Assembly: GCF_002893625.1 (NCBI RefSeq)
Contig: NZ_PKMZ01000006.1
Span: forward strand, 120,978-184,977
DNA from: Mangrovicella endophytica
Lineage (GTDB): Bacteria; Pseudomonadota; Alphaproteobacteria; Rhizobiales; Rhizobiaceae
Reading direction: 5' to 3'
DNA length: 64,000 bases
Position numbers and translations under genes: made by a program
Notes under the pieces: model-generated
The model's input: only the letters and a program-made list of their open reading frames with translations
Told to the model about the DNA's origin: nothing
The model's database searches: none
In this document: one piece after another, positions 1-7,917 of the stretch
Position numbering within the stretch: position 1 is the first letter of the stretch
Layout of the letters: the number at the start of each line of letters is the position of its first letter

Positions 1-162
1 CTCGTGATCATCGGCGTCTCGTCCTACTGGCAGACCGTCTTCACCGGCGCGGTGATCGTCCTCGCCGTGCTTCTGAACTCGATCCAGTACGGCCGGCGCC
101 GGGCCCGACCGGCGGCTGCGGCCGCGACACCCACTTCTTCGCCAACCGGATCTGCGGCCTGA
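1..162 (+). CDS. Sugar ABC transporter permease, C-terminal fragment
   Basis: Only the last 53 codons are present; the frame is open from base 1 and stops with TGA at 160-162. The fragment reads as a final hydrophobic helix (VFTGAVIVLAVLLNSIQYG) followed by a basic, Ala/Pro/Thr-rich cytoplasmic tail, the usual ending of RbsC/AraH-type permeases. The next gene encodes the matching periplasmic binding protein, so this is inferred to be the membrane channel of a sugar or polyol importer whose other parts lie to the left of the window. Family assignment leans on context because so little sequence is available. Confidence 0.8.
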   Translation, partial: LVIIGVSSYWQTVFTGAVIVLAVLLNSIQYGRRRARPAAAAATPTSSPTGSAA

Positions 163-229
163 AGCCACCCGGGCGGGGAGGCGCCGGGCAACCGGCATCA
201 TTGACGTTCAACAAGGGAGAGAAACCACC

Positions 230-1183
230 ATGTTCACCGCAACCCGGCGCCTTCTTCTTGCAGCGGCCGCCATCACCGTCTCGGCCGTGATCGCCGGCCC
301 GGCCTTCGCTGCCGGGCAAATCTCGATCATCGTCAACGACCCCTCGAACCCCTACTGGTTCACCGAGGGCGAAGTCGCAAAGGCACAGGCCGAGAAGCTT
401 GGCTACACCGCGTCAGTTGGTGCCCATAAGGGCGACACCAACACCGAAAGCCGCCTGATCGACACCGCCATCACCAACCAGTCGGTCGCGATCATCCTCG
501 ATCCGGCCAATGCCGACGGGTCTGTGGGCGCGGTGCAGAAGGCCGTGTCCGCCGGCATTCCGGTGATCCTCGTCAATGCCGAGATCAATCAGGAGGGGCT
601 TGCCAAGGCGCAGCTCGTCTCCAACAATGCGCAGGGCGCCGCTCTGGGTGCCCAGCAGTGGGTGGAGAGCATTGGCGACAAGGGCAAGTATGTCGAGCTC
701 TTCGGCGCTCCGTCCGACAACAACGCCCAGACCCGCTCCAACGGCTACGAGACCGTGCTGAGCCAGTACCCCGATCTCGAGAAGGTCGGCCAGGAAGTCG
801 CCAACTGGGACCGTACCCAGGGCTACAACAAGATGCAGAGCCTCCTGCAGGCCAACCCCAACATCAACGGCGTCATCAGCGGCAATGACGAGATGGCTCT
901 CGGCGCCATCGCGGCGCTGAAGGAAGCCGGCAAGCTTGCCGACGTGAAGGTCGGCGGCTTCGACGGTTCGCCCGATGCGGTTGCCGCCATCAAGGCGGGC
1001 GAACTCCAGTATACCGTGCTGCAGCCGGTCGCCGTCTTCTCCGCCGAGGCGGTCAAGCAGGCCGATAGCTTCATCAAGAACGGCAAGACCGGCGTCGACA
1101 AGGAGAAGCAGCTCTTCGACTGCCTCCTGATCACCAAGGACAATGTCGACAAGTACACCGCGGCCTTCACGCTCAGCGAGTGA
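230..1183 (+). CDS. Periplasmic sugar-binding protein of an ABC importer (RbsB-like)
   Basis: This 317-residue protein has a clear Sec signal peptide (basic TRR, hydrophobic core, AFA-A cleavage near residue 27). The mature part shows the two-lobe Peripla_BP_4 pattern of ribose-type binding proteins: NDPSNPYW near the start, DPANADGS, an ISGNDEMALGA segment and VGGFDGSPDA near the hinge. It captures a sugar or polyol in the periplasm and delivers it to the permease encoded just upstream. A Shine-Dalgarno GGGAG lies close to the ATG. A strong stem-loop follows the stop codon. The ligand cannot be read from sequence; the downstream FGGY kinase and GlpD-like dehydrogenase suggest a polyol or pentitol. 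Confidence 0.9.
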   Translation: MFTATRRLLLAAAAITVSAVIAGPAFAAGQISIIVNDPSNPYWFTEGEVAKAQAEKLGYTASVGAHKGDTNTESRLIDTAITNQSVAIILDPANADGSVGAVQKAVSAGIPVILVNAEINQEGLAKAQLVSNNAQGAALGAQQWVESIGDKGKYVELFGAPSDNNAQTRSNGYETVLSQYPDLEKVGQEVANWDRTQGYNKMQSLLQANPNINGVISGNDEMALGAIAALKEAGKLADVKVGGFDGSPDAVAAIKAGELQYTVLQPVAVFSAEAVKQADSFIKNGKTGVDKEKQLFDCLLITKDNVDKYTAAFTLSE

Positions 1184-1186
1184 TAT

Positions 1187-1224
1187 GAAGGGCCGGGGCG
1201 CTGGAAACGGCGCCTCGGCCCTTC
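1187..1224 (+). other. Intercistronic stem-loop after the binding-protein gene
   Basis: A 15-bp stem (1187-1201 pairing with 1210-1224, one G-T wobble) closes an 8-base loop, four bases after the binding-protein stop codon. There is no U-run, so it is unlikely to be a full intrinsic terminator. In many ABC operons such a hairpin protects the 3' end of the highly expressed binding-protein message and lowers expression of downstream genes; that role is inferred here. Confidence 0.75.
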
Positions 1225-1298
1225 CGCTACTGTTCCTGCCGGTCCTGCGCCCGCCGCGATCGTAACCGCGGCGGCGAATTTTCAGCGAAGCATCGCCC

Positions 1299-2825
1299 AT
1301 GCCCAGCCTGCTCGGCATCGACAACGGCCTGACGGTGACCAAGGCCGTCATCTTCGACGTCGACGGCTCGCCGCTGGCGACCGCCCGGCGCCGCGTGCCG
1401 CAATCGATCCCCGAGCCGCGCCGCATCGAGCGCGACATGGCGGGCCTCTGGCGCGCCACCGCCGAAGCCATTGCCGAGGCCGTTGCCGCCTGCGGCCGGC
1501 CCGCCAGCGACATCGCTGCGGTGGCCGCGACCGCCCATGGCGACGGGCTCTATCTTCTCGACGGGGAGCGTCAGCCGCTCGGTCCCGGCATCCTGTCGCT
1601 CGACAGCCGTGCCGGCGCGACGGTACGCGCCTGGGAGCAGGCGGGACTGTTTCCCGATCTTCTGGCCGCGACCGGCCAGCACCCGCATGTCTCGGCGCCC
1701 TCGGCGCTGCTCGGCTGGATTCACGACCACGAGCCGGAGCGCTTCGCCCGCATCGCGCATGTGCTCGCCTGCAAGGACTGGCTGCGCTTCTGCCTCACCG
1801 GCACGATCGGCACCGACCGGACGGAAGCCAGCATCTCCTTCACCGATGTCCGCACGCAGGACTATTCGCCCGAGGCGCTGCGGCTCTACGGCCTTGCGGC
1901 GCTGACAGACGCGCTGCCGCCGGTTGCCCACTCCGCCAGCATCGTCGGGTACGTCACGGCGCAGGCTGCGGCGCTGACCGGCCTGGCGGAAGGCACACCG
2001 GTGGCGGCCGGGCTTCACGACGTCACCGCCTCGGCCCTCGGTATCGGCGCCCATCGGCCGGGCGTCGCCGGCATCGTCGCCGGCACCTACTCGATCAACG
2101 AGGTGGTCACCAGCGAACCGGCTGTTGATCCCGGCTGGTTCTGCCGCAACGCCATCGAGCCGGGCCAGTGGAACGCCATGTCGATCTCCCCGGCCTCTGC
2201 GGCGAACTACGACTGGTTTCTCGATACGCTGTGCAAGGACCTGCAGGCAGAGGCCGCGCAGACCGGCGGTTCGGCCCATGAGGCCCTCGGCCGCCGCGTG
2301 GAAGCGGCGCTCGAGAAGCCCTCGACGCTCCTCTTCCACCCCTACCTCTTCGGCTCGCCGCATGGTGATGCCGCAAGCGGCAGCTTCATCGGCCTGCGCG
2401 GCTGGCATGACAGGAGCGACATGCTGCGCGCTGTGCTGGAAGGGATCGCCTTCAACCACCGCAGCCATGTCGATGCGCTGCGGGCCGGTTTTGGCATCGG
2501 CGCGGCGCGGCTGACCGGCGGTATTTCGCGCAATCCCGTCTTCGTGCAGCTGTTTGCCGATGTCCTCGGCCTGCCAGTCACTGTCACGGCAACGGATGAA
2601 GCCGCGGCCTGGGGTGCGGCACTCTGTGCCGGCACGGCCGCAGGTCTCTATGCGTCCGTCCAGGACGATCCGCGTGACCTCGACGCGGCGAGCCACACCC
2701 ACGACCCCGATCCCGGACGACGTGCCGCGTATGACAGGCGGTACCGGATCTATGACCGCATCGTCGGCGCGCTGAAGCCGGTCTGGCCCGAGATCGAAGC
2801 GCTCGACCTGGAGCAGATGGGATAG
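1299..2825 (+). CDS. FGGY-family carbohydrate kinase
   Basis: A 508-residue protein of typical FGGY length. The N-terminal ATPase fold is visible as LLGIDNGLTVTKAVIFD, the substrate-side segment ATAHGDGLYLLD resembles the L-xylulose/erythritol kinase branch, LHDVTASALGIG marks the second domain and LTGGISRNPVFVQLFADVLG is the conserved C-terminal signature. It should phosphorylate the sugar or polyol imported by the upstream ABC system using ATP in the cytoplasm. It is followed two bases later by the GlpD-like gene, so the two are almost certainly co-translated. Resemblance to LyxK and EryA is by motif only; the substrate is not determined. Confidence 0.88.
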   Translation: MPSLLGIDNGLTVTKAVIFDVDGSPLATARRRVPQSIPEPRRIERDMAGLWRATAEAIAEAVAACGRPASDIAAVAATAHGDGLYLLDGERQPLGPGILSLDSRAGATVRAWEQAGLFPDLLAATGQHPHVSAPSALLGWIHDHEPERFARIAHVLACKDWLRFCLTGTIGTDRTEASISFTDVRTQDYSPEALRLYGLAALTDALPPVAHSASIVGYVTAQAAALTGLAEGTPVAAGLHDVTASALGIGAHRPGVAGIVAGTYSINEVVTSEPAVDPGWFCRNAIEPGQWNAMSISPASAANYDWFLDTLCKDLQAEAAQTGGSAHEALGRRVEAALEKPSTLLFHPYLFGSPHGDAASGSFIGLRGWHDRSDMLRAVLEGIAFNHRSHVDALRAGFGIGAARLTGGISRNPVFVQLFADVLGLPVTVTATDEAAAWGAALCAGTAAGLYASVQDDPRDLDAASHTHDPDPGRRAAYDRRYRIYDRIVGALKPVWPEIEALDLEQMG

Positions 2826-2827
2826 CG

Positions 2828-4540
2828 ATGAACGGTCCATCCGTCATGACGGCGGCCGATACGGACGCCCGCCTGGCCGCGCTCGACGGGCAGCCGATCG
2901 ATGTCGTCATCATCGGCGCCGGAGTGAATGGCGCCGGGCTGTTTCGCGACCTCTGCCTGCAGGGCATCGATTGCCTGATCATCGACAAGGGGGACTTCGG
3001 CTCCGGCACCAGTGCGGCGCCGTCGCGCCTCATCCACGGCGGGCTGAAGTACCTGGAGACGGGCGAGTTCCGGCTCGTTGCGCAATCGACGCTGGAGCGC
3101 AATCTGCTGCTCCGAAATGCCCCGCACTACGTCAAGCCGCTGCCGACGCTGATTCCGATCTTCACCTGGACCAAGGGTGTCTGGGCAGCGCTCCGCACGC
3201 TGTTCGGCTCGACCACCGCGCCGCGCAGCCGGGGGGCCGTTCTCGTCAAGATCGGCCTATGGCTCTACGACTTCTACGGCTCACGCAATCAGGTGATGCC
3301 GCGCCACGCGCTGCTGAGCCGCCGCGCGGCCTTGCGCAGCATCCCCGGCCTGACGGAGGCCGTGGTGGCGGCCGGCACCTATTACGATGCGCAGGTCACC
3401 TCGCCGGAGCGGCTGGTGCTGGAACTGGTGCGCGACGGGCTCGCGGCTCATCCTCGATCGGCCGCCCTGAACTGGACATCGCTCGATCCTGTTGCCGGCG
3501 AGACGCTGAGCGTCCGGGCGCCGGATGGTCGGCAGCTCTCGGTCCGCCCGAAGCTGGTGGTGAATGCCGCCGGGCCGTGGATCGACGAGGCCAATGCGAC
3601 GCTCGGCGCGCCATCCGCCATGATCGGCGGCACCAAGGGGTCGCATATTCTCCTCGACCATGAGGACCTGCGCCGACGTCTCGCCGGCCGGATGATCTAT
3701 TTCGAAGCCGACGACGGGCGCATCTGCCTCGTCTACGACCATCTCGGGCGCGTTCTCGTCGGCTCCACCGACATTCCCGCCGCCGATCCAGATGTGGTGC
3801 GATGCGATGACGACGAGATCGACTACTTCCTGGTTTGCCTGCGCCGGCTACTGCCGGGTCTGTCCTTCGACCGCACCCAGATCGTCTATGCCTATAGCGG
3901 CATTCGTCCCTTGCCCGCCTCGAACGCGACAATCCCCGGCCTGATCAGCCGCGACCATTCGGCGCCCGTCGCCGAGCCGACGCGGGCGCGGCCGTTCCCG
4001 ATCATCTCGCTCGTCGGCGGCAAGTGGACCACCTTCCGCGGCTTCGCGGAGGAGGTGGCCGACGTGGTTCTGGCGCGCCTCGGACACGCCCGTCGTATCT
4101 CGACCCAGAGAGTGCCGATCGGTGGTGGCCGCGATTTCCCGCCCGACGAGGCTGAGCGCCTGACCTGGCTGGCGCAGGCCTCCGCCGAAGCCGGCCTCAG
4201 CACCGAGCGAATGTCACAGCTCCTAGACCGCTACGGCACCACGGCGCTCGACGTTGCGATGTGGCGCGGCCGCTGGAGCGATGCGGACCGCCTGCCGGGC
4301 GCTGAAAGCTACAGCCGGGCCGAGATCGACTGGATCGTGCGCAGCGAGATGGTGGTCCGGCTGGAGGATATCGTCATGCGACGCACGTTGCTGGCGGTCA
4401 CGGGCGACCTGACCCGCTCGACGGTCGAGGCCATCGCCGATGTCGCCGCCGCGGCGCTCGGCTGGACGGAAGCAGAACGGTCGGCCGAGATCGCCTCGAC
4501 ACTCGAACGCCTCACCACCCGCCATCGCATGCGACTTTGA
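2828..4540 (+). CDS. FAD-dependent glycerol-3-phosphate dehydrogenase family protein (GlpD/EryB-like)
   Basis: At 570 residues this matches the GlpD family. The FAD dinucleotide motif VVIIGAGVNGAG is at about residues 27-38, followed by the GlpD-type GSGTSAAPSRLIHGGLKYLE segment, and a C-terminal DAO_C-like helical domain. Family members oxidise a polyol phosphate at the inner membrane and pass electrons to quinone. Because it sits two bases after an FGGY kinase and downstream of a sugar importer, I infer that it oxidises the kinase product, as EryB does in erythritol catabolism, rather than serving general glycerol metabolism. A second in-frame ATG at 2846 is a possible alternative start. 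Confidence 0.85.
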   Translation: MNGPSVMTAADTDARLAALDGQPIDVVIIGAGVNGAGLFRDLCLQGIDCLIIDKGDFGSGTSAAPSRLIHGGLKYLETGEFRLVAQSTLERNLLLRNAPHYVKPLPTLIPIFTWTKGVWAALRTLFGSTTAPRSRGAVLVKIGLWLYDFYGSRNQVMPRHALLSRRAALRSIPGLTEAVVAAGTYYDAQVTSPERLVLELVRDGLAAHPRSAALNWTSLDPVAGETLSVRAPDGRQLSVRPKLVVNAAGPWIDEANATLGAPSAMIGGTKGSHILLDHEDLRRRLAGRMIYFEADDGRICLVYDHLGRVLVGSTDIPAADPDVVRCDDDEIDYFLVCLRRLLPGLSFDRTQIVYAYSGIRPLPASNATIPGLISRDHSAPVAEPTRARPFPIISLVGGKWTTFRGFAEEVADVVLARLGHARRISTQRVPIGGGRDFPPDEAERLTWLAQASAEAGLSTERMSQLLDRYGTTALDVAMWRGRWSDADRLPGAESYSRAEIDWIVRSEMVVRLEDIVMRRTLLAVTGDLTRSTVEAIADVAAAALGWTEAERSAEIASTLERLTTRHRMRL

Positions 4541-4623
4541 CGCTGCTGGACGGCCGATCCGGCGCCGCGTCATTCGACGCGATCATCGGCCGATCACCGC
4601 GGCCCTCTCGCGCCGCGCTGTGA

Positions 4624-5346
4624 CTATGCGCGATGGCTTGCGGCGCGGTAGTAGCCCAAGAACAAGGCGACGCTCGCGCCGATCCGCTTCTCCCATTCCT
4701 CGACCGTTGGAGGCGCGAAGCCGAGGAGAACGCGCATGGGAACGTCGCCGGCGATAAGGCTCATGAACTGGGTGGATGCCGCACCGATATCCGGAACGAC
4801 GAGGCAGCCTGCACGGTCAGCCTGGCTCAGAGCATCCGCGATGCGGGCCAGCATCGTGCAGGGTCCGGTTTCGAAGAAGATGCGGCCGAGTTCGGGAAAG
4901 CGCGGGACCTGGGCGACGACGCTTCGGTAGAAGGACAAAGCATCCGGGCTCGTCAGGATGGTGATGTGGCTTCGGGCGATCTCGGTCAGGACGGCTTCGA
5001 TGTCATCGTCTGCAGTGGTCTGCTCCGGCAGCCGGCTCTGGATCGATCGACATTCCTCACCGATCAGGATCGAGAACAGATGCTCCTTGCTGCCGAAATG
5101 CGAGTAGAGCGTCGCCTTGGATATGCCGGCAGCCCTGGCGATCGCGTCGGTACTGACGGCGTCATACGCTCCGGCGAGGAAGAGTGAACGCGCCGCCTGC
5201 AGGACATCCCTGACCTTCGGGTTGTCCAGATCGACGGCCGATGTCGCACTCCCGCCGGGGCAGCGACCACCCGGAGCAGCCGGCTGTTCGGCAGCATTGC
5301 GGGCCTCCGTCGGGCTGTCGGCCAAGGGCGTGATATCCGAGTTCAT
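4624..5346 (-). CDS. TetR/AcrR-family transcriptional regulator
   Basis: A TetR helix-turn-helix lies at about residues 40-90 of the protein (SLFLAGAYDAVSTDAIARAA, then GISKATLYSHFGSKEHLF), followed by a larger helical ligand-binding domain of the kind found in efflux regulators. The gene is divergent from the RND efflux operon and a palindrome lies between them, so it most likely represses that operon and itself and is released by a pump substrate. I chose the ATG at 5346 (240 residues) because GGAATGG precedes it; an in-frame ATG at 5379 would add 11 residues but has no visible ribosome site. Confidence 0.88.
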   Translation of the reverse strand: MNSDITPLADSPTEARNAAEQPAAPGGRCPGGSATSAVDLDNPKVRDVLQAARSLFLAGAYDAVSTDAIARAAGISKATLYSHFGSKEHLFSILIGEECRSIQSRLPEQTTADDDIEAVLTEIARSHITILTSPDALSFYRSVVAQVPRFPELGRIFFETGPCTMLARIADALSQADRAGCLVVPDIGAASTQFMSLIAGDVPMRVLLGFAPPTVEEWEKRIGASVALFLGYYRAASHRA

Positions 5347-5406
5347 CGACCATTCCAGAAGGCGAGGCGCGCTTGACATCTGACGGGTTGAGCGACAAGG
5401 GTCAAG

Positions 5407-5426
5407 ACTGAACCGTACGGTTTAGT
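5407..5426. promoter_or_regulatory. Palindromic operator between tetR and the RND operon
   Basis: The core AACCGTACGGTT (5411-5422) is a perfect 12-bp palindrome and the symmetry extends to a 20-bp element with a single mismatched pair. It sits between the divergent tetR and efflux genes, where a TetR dimer would block both promoters. Binding by this particular regulator is inferred from position and symmetry. Confidence 0.78.
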
Positions 5427-5518
5427 TTAGTCGCGCATTGGAGCGGATAGTGTCCGGAACGCCAACAGCAGTGACCCGCAGGTCGCTCGGCGGCACCGCC
5501 CAGCGATGGCGGAGTGCC

Positions 5519-6781
5519 GTGCGGCCCAGCCTTTCCGCGACCTTGCGGTTCGGTCAGTCTGCCGGACGGCGCTCGACGATGCTTGTCACCGCGGCCATTG
5601 CTCTGACGGCGCTCGCTGCATGCCAGCCGGAACGGCATGACGAGAAGGAGCTTCCCAAAGTCATCGCCGAAACCGTCACGCCAGTCGAATTCTCCCCGAC
5701 GGTCGAGTTGACCGGCGTCATCGCTCCTCGGGTTGAAAGCAACCTCTCCTTTCGTGTCGGCGGACAGGTGGCCGAGCGGCTGGTCGATGTCGGCGACCAT
5801 GTCGAGCAAGGCCAGCTTCTGGCACGCATCGAAACGGACGAGCCGCAGGCAACGCTGGAGGCCGCAGAGGCGGCGCAGCGTGCGAACGAGGCGACGCTGA
5901 AGCAGTCGCAAGCCAATTTCGAGCGGCAGCGGACGCTGTTCAAGGGCGGCTACACGACCCAGAGCGCCTTCGACGCCGCGCAGGAGCAGTTGCGTTCGGC
6001 GCAGAATTCGCTGGAAGCGTCGCGATCCGATGTCGCGACGGCGCGCGAGCAGCTGACCTACACCGATCTCAAGTCTCCGGCGGCCGGCGTGATCACGGAG
6101 CGCAGTGTCGAGCAGGGGCAGGTGGTCGCCGCGGCGCAGACGGTCTTCTCGCTCGCGCTGGATGGCGCGCGCGACGCGGTCTTCGACATCGACGAGCGGG
6201 CGATGACCGAGGAGCCCGTGGGCCGACGTGTCGCGGTCAGGCTGGTATCGGACCCTTCGGTGACCGCGACAGCCGTCATTCGCGAGATTTCGCCGGTCTT
6301 TGACAAGACGAGCGGGACGCTCCGCGTGAAGCTGGGGCTCATCGACGCGCCATCGCAGATCGGTCTTGGCGCCGCCGTCGTCGGCACGGCGACCTTCCCG
6401 GCGCGCAAGGTGGTGAGGCTGCCCGCCACCGCGCTGTATTCGACCAAGGCTGAACCCAGTGTCTGGGTCGTCGATCCGAAGACGAACACCGTCTCGCAGC
6501 GCGTGATCGAGATCGACCGCTACCTGACCGGCGCGATCCTGGTGGCGGACGGGCTGCAGCCCGGCGACGTCGTCGTCACCAAGGGCACCCAGCTCCTGTT
6601 GCCCGGGCAGGCGGTGAGCGTCGTCGAAGCCGGAAAGGCTGCCGGTGATCAGGAGCCAGCGAACCCGGGCGATGGCGGCAGGCCTGACGGCGCAGCGGGT
6701 ATCACGGCAGAACGGCAGACGAACGGCGGAGAGCCGGCCGTGTCACCGCAGATGCCGGACGGCGAAGGGAGCGCACGATGA
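5519..6781 (+). CDS. RND efflux periplasmic adaptor, first of two (HlyD/MFP family lipoprotein)
   Basis: The membrane-fusion pattern is complete: a lipoyl half-motif in RVESNLSFRVGGQVAERLVD, a coiled-coil hairpin rich in Ala, Gln and Arg at mid-protein, the second lipoyl half (LKSPAAGVITERSVEQGQVV) and a beta-barrel plus membrane-proximal domain. A lipobox LAAC after a hydrophobic stretch predicts a lipoprotein. The start is uncertain: the frame opens at a TTG (5438) almost on the operator; GTG 5519 has a GGAG four bases upstream and gives a signal peptide with an Arg-Arg n-region; ATG 5579 is a third option. The residues after about 360 are a Gly/Pro-rich tail. It overlaps the second adaptor by four bases. 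Confidence 0.85.
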   Translation: MRPSLSATLRFGQSAGRRSTMLVTAAIALTALAACQPERHDEKELPKVIAETVTPVEFSPTVELTGVIAPRVESNLSFRVGGQVAERLVDVGDHVEQGQLLARIETDEPQATLEAAEAAQRANEATLKQSQANFERQRTLFKGGYTTQSAFDAAQEQLRSAQNSLEASRSDVATAREQLTYTDLKSPAAGVITERSVEQGQVVAAAQTVFSLALDGARDAVFDIDERAMTEEPVGRRVAVRLVSDPSVTATAVIREISPVFDKTSGTLRVKLGLIDAPSQIGLGAAVVGTATFPARKVVRLPATALYSTKAEPSVWVVDPKTNTVSQRVIEIDRYLTGAILVADGLQPGDVVVTKGTQLLLPGQAVSVVEAGKAAGDQEPANPGDGGRPDGAAGITAERQTNGGEPAVSPQMPDGEGSAR

Positions 6782-7917
6782 GGTCTCTGGCGCTATCGGC
6801 GCTGGCCCTGGCAGCGCTGCCGCTTCTGTCCGGTTGCAGCGAAGAGGCGCCGGCGGCTCCCGCCCCGGTTCGTCCGGTTCTGTCGCTCGTGGTGAAGGAA
6901 GGCGCCATGCGCGCTGACGGCTTTGCCGGTTCGATCGAGCCACGCTTCACCACCGATCTGGCCTTCCGCGTCCTTGGCCGCCTGCAATCCCGCGACGTCA
7001 ATGTCGGCGACGTCGTCGCCAAGGGTGATCGCATCGCCACGATCGATGCCTCGACCCAGGACCTGGCGGTCCGAGCAGCCCGCAGCGACCTGTTAAAGGC
7101 AGAAGCCCAGCTCGAGAACGCCGCATCCAACGAGACTCGCAAAGCTGAGCTGCTGGCTCGCAATGTCGGCGCCCGCTCCGACGTGGAGGCCGCCGAGCAG
7201 ACGCGGGAGGCGGCAGCTGCAGCGGTCGTGCAGGCGCGCTCGACGCTGGCGAAGGCGCGCGAACAACTCGCCTATACGCAGATCGTCGCCGATCTGGACG
7301 GTGTCGTGATTGCGGTTTCGGCGGAAGTCGGCCAGCAGGTCCCGTCGGGCCAGACGGTGGCGACGATCGCCAATGTCGAGATACGCGAGGCGGTTGTCGA
7401 CATGCCGGAGGCCGAGGCGCGGAAGATCAGGGAGGGTTCGCCCTTCATCGTCGCACTGCAGGTCGATCCTTCAACGACGATCCGCGGTGCGGTCCGCGAG
7501 GTGGCGCCGGAAGCCGACGCTTCCACCGGAACGCGGCGCATCAAGATCACCCTCTCCGGCAATCCGACACAGTTTCGCGTCGGCACCACAATCACCGCGA
7601 CGCCGGTGCATGAGGGCGAGGGCGAGTTGCGTGTGCCCGATACGGCGATCCTGACGAAGGACGGCAAGAGCTTCGTCTGGGTGGTCATGGGGCAAGGCAA
7701 AGATGCCGCCACGCCGCCAGACGGTGCGCAGTCCGGGAGTGCCGGGGCGGACGCCGAAGCTTCGGTTGCCCTTCATGCGGTCGAGATCACCGACGAAGAC
7801 GGAACGTCGACGACGATCGTCTCGGGGATTGCGCCAGGAACGACCATCGTGCGGGCCGGGGTCAACAGCCTTTCGGACGGACAGCGGGTCAAGCTGAACG
7901 AAGGGCTGACGCTATGA
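6778..7917 (+). CDS. RND efflux periplasmic adaptor, second of two (HlyD/MFP family lipoprotein)
   Basis: A 379-residue adaptor with a textbook lipoprotein signal (LLSGC, Cys20). Lipoyl halves (FTTDLAFRVLGRLQSRDVNV and IVADLDGVVIAVSAEVGQQV) flank a coiled coil around residues 95-165. It overlaps both neighbours by four bases (ATGA), so translation is tightly coupled. Two different adaptors feeding one RND pump is the arrangement of TriABC in Pseudomonas aeruginosa and VexIJK in Vibrio cholerae, in which both adaptors are needed to build the adaptor ring; the same division of labour is inferred here. Confidence 0.9.
   Translation: MRSLALSALALAALPLLSGCSEEAPAAPAPVRPVLSLVVKEGAMRADGFAGSIEPRFTTDLAFRVLGRLQSRDVNVGDVVAKGDRIATIDASTQDLAVRAARSDLLKAEAQLENAASNETRKAELLARNVGARSDVEAAEQTREAAAAAVVQARSTLAKAREQLAYTQIVADLDGVVIAVSAEVGQQVPSGQTVATIANVEIREAVVDMPEAEARKIREGSPFIVALQVDPSTTIRGAVREVAPEADASTGTRRIKITLSGNPTQFRVGTTITATPVHEGEGELRVPDTAILTKDGKSFVWVVMGQGKDAATPPDGAQSGSAGADAEASVALHAVEITDEDGTSTTIVSGIAPGTTIVRAGVNSLSDGQRVKLNEGLTL

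Noticed and set aside
1227..2840. 537-residue open frame antisense to the FGGY kinase
   Set aside because: High-GC third-position bias opens long frames on the opposite strand; no signal, motif or ribosome site, and it fully overlaps a well-defined kinase gene.
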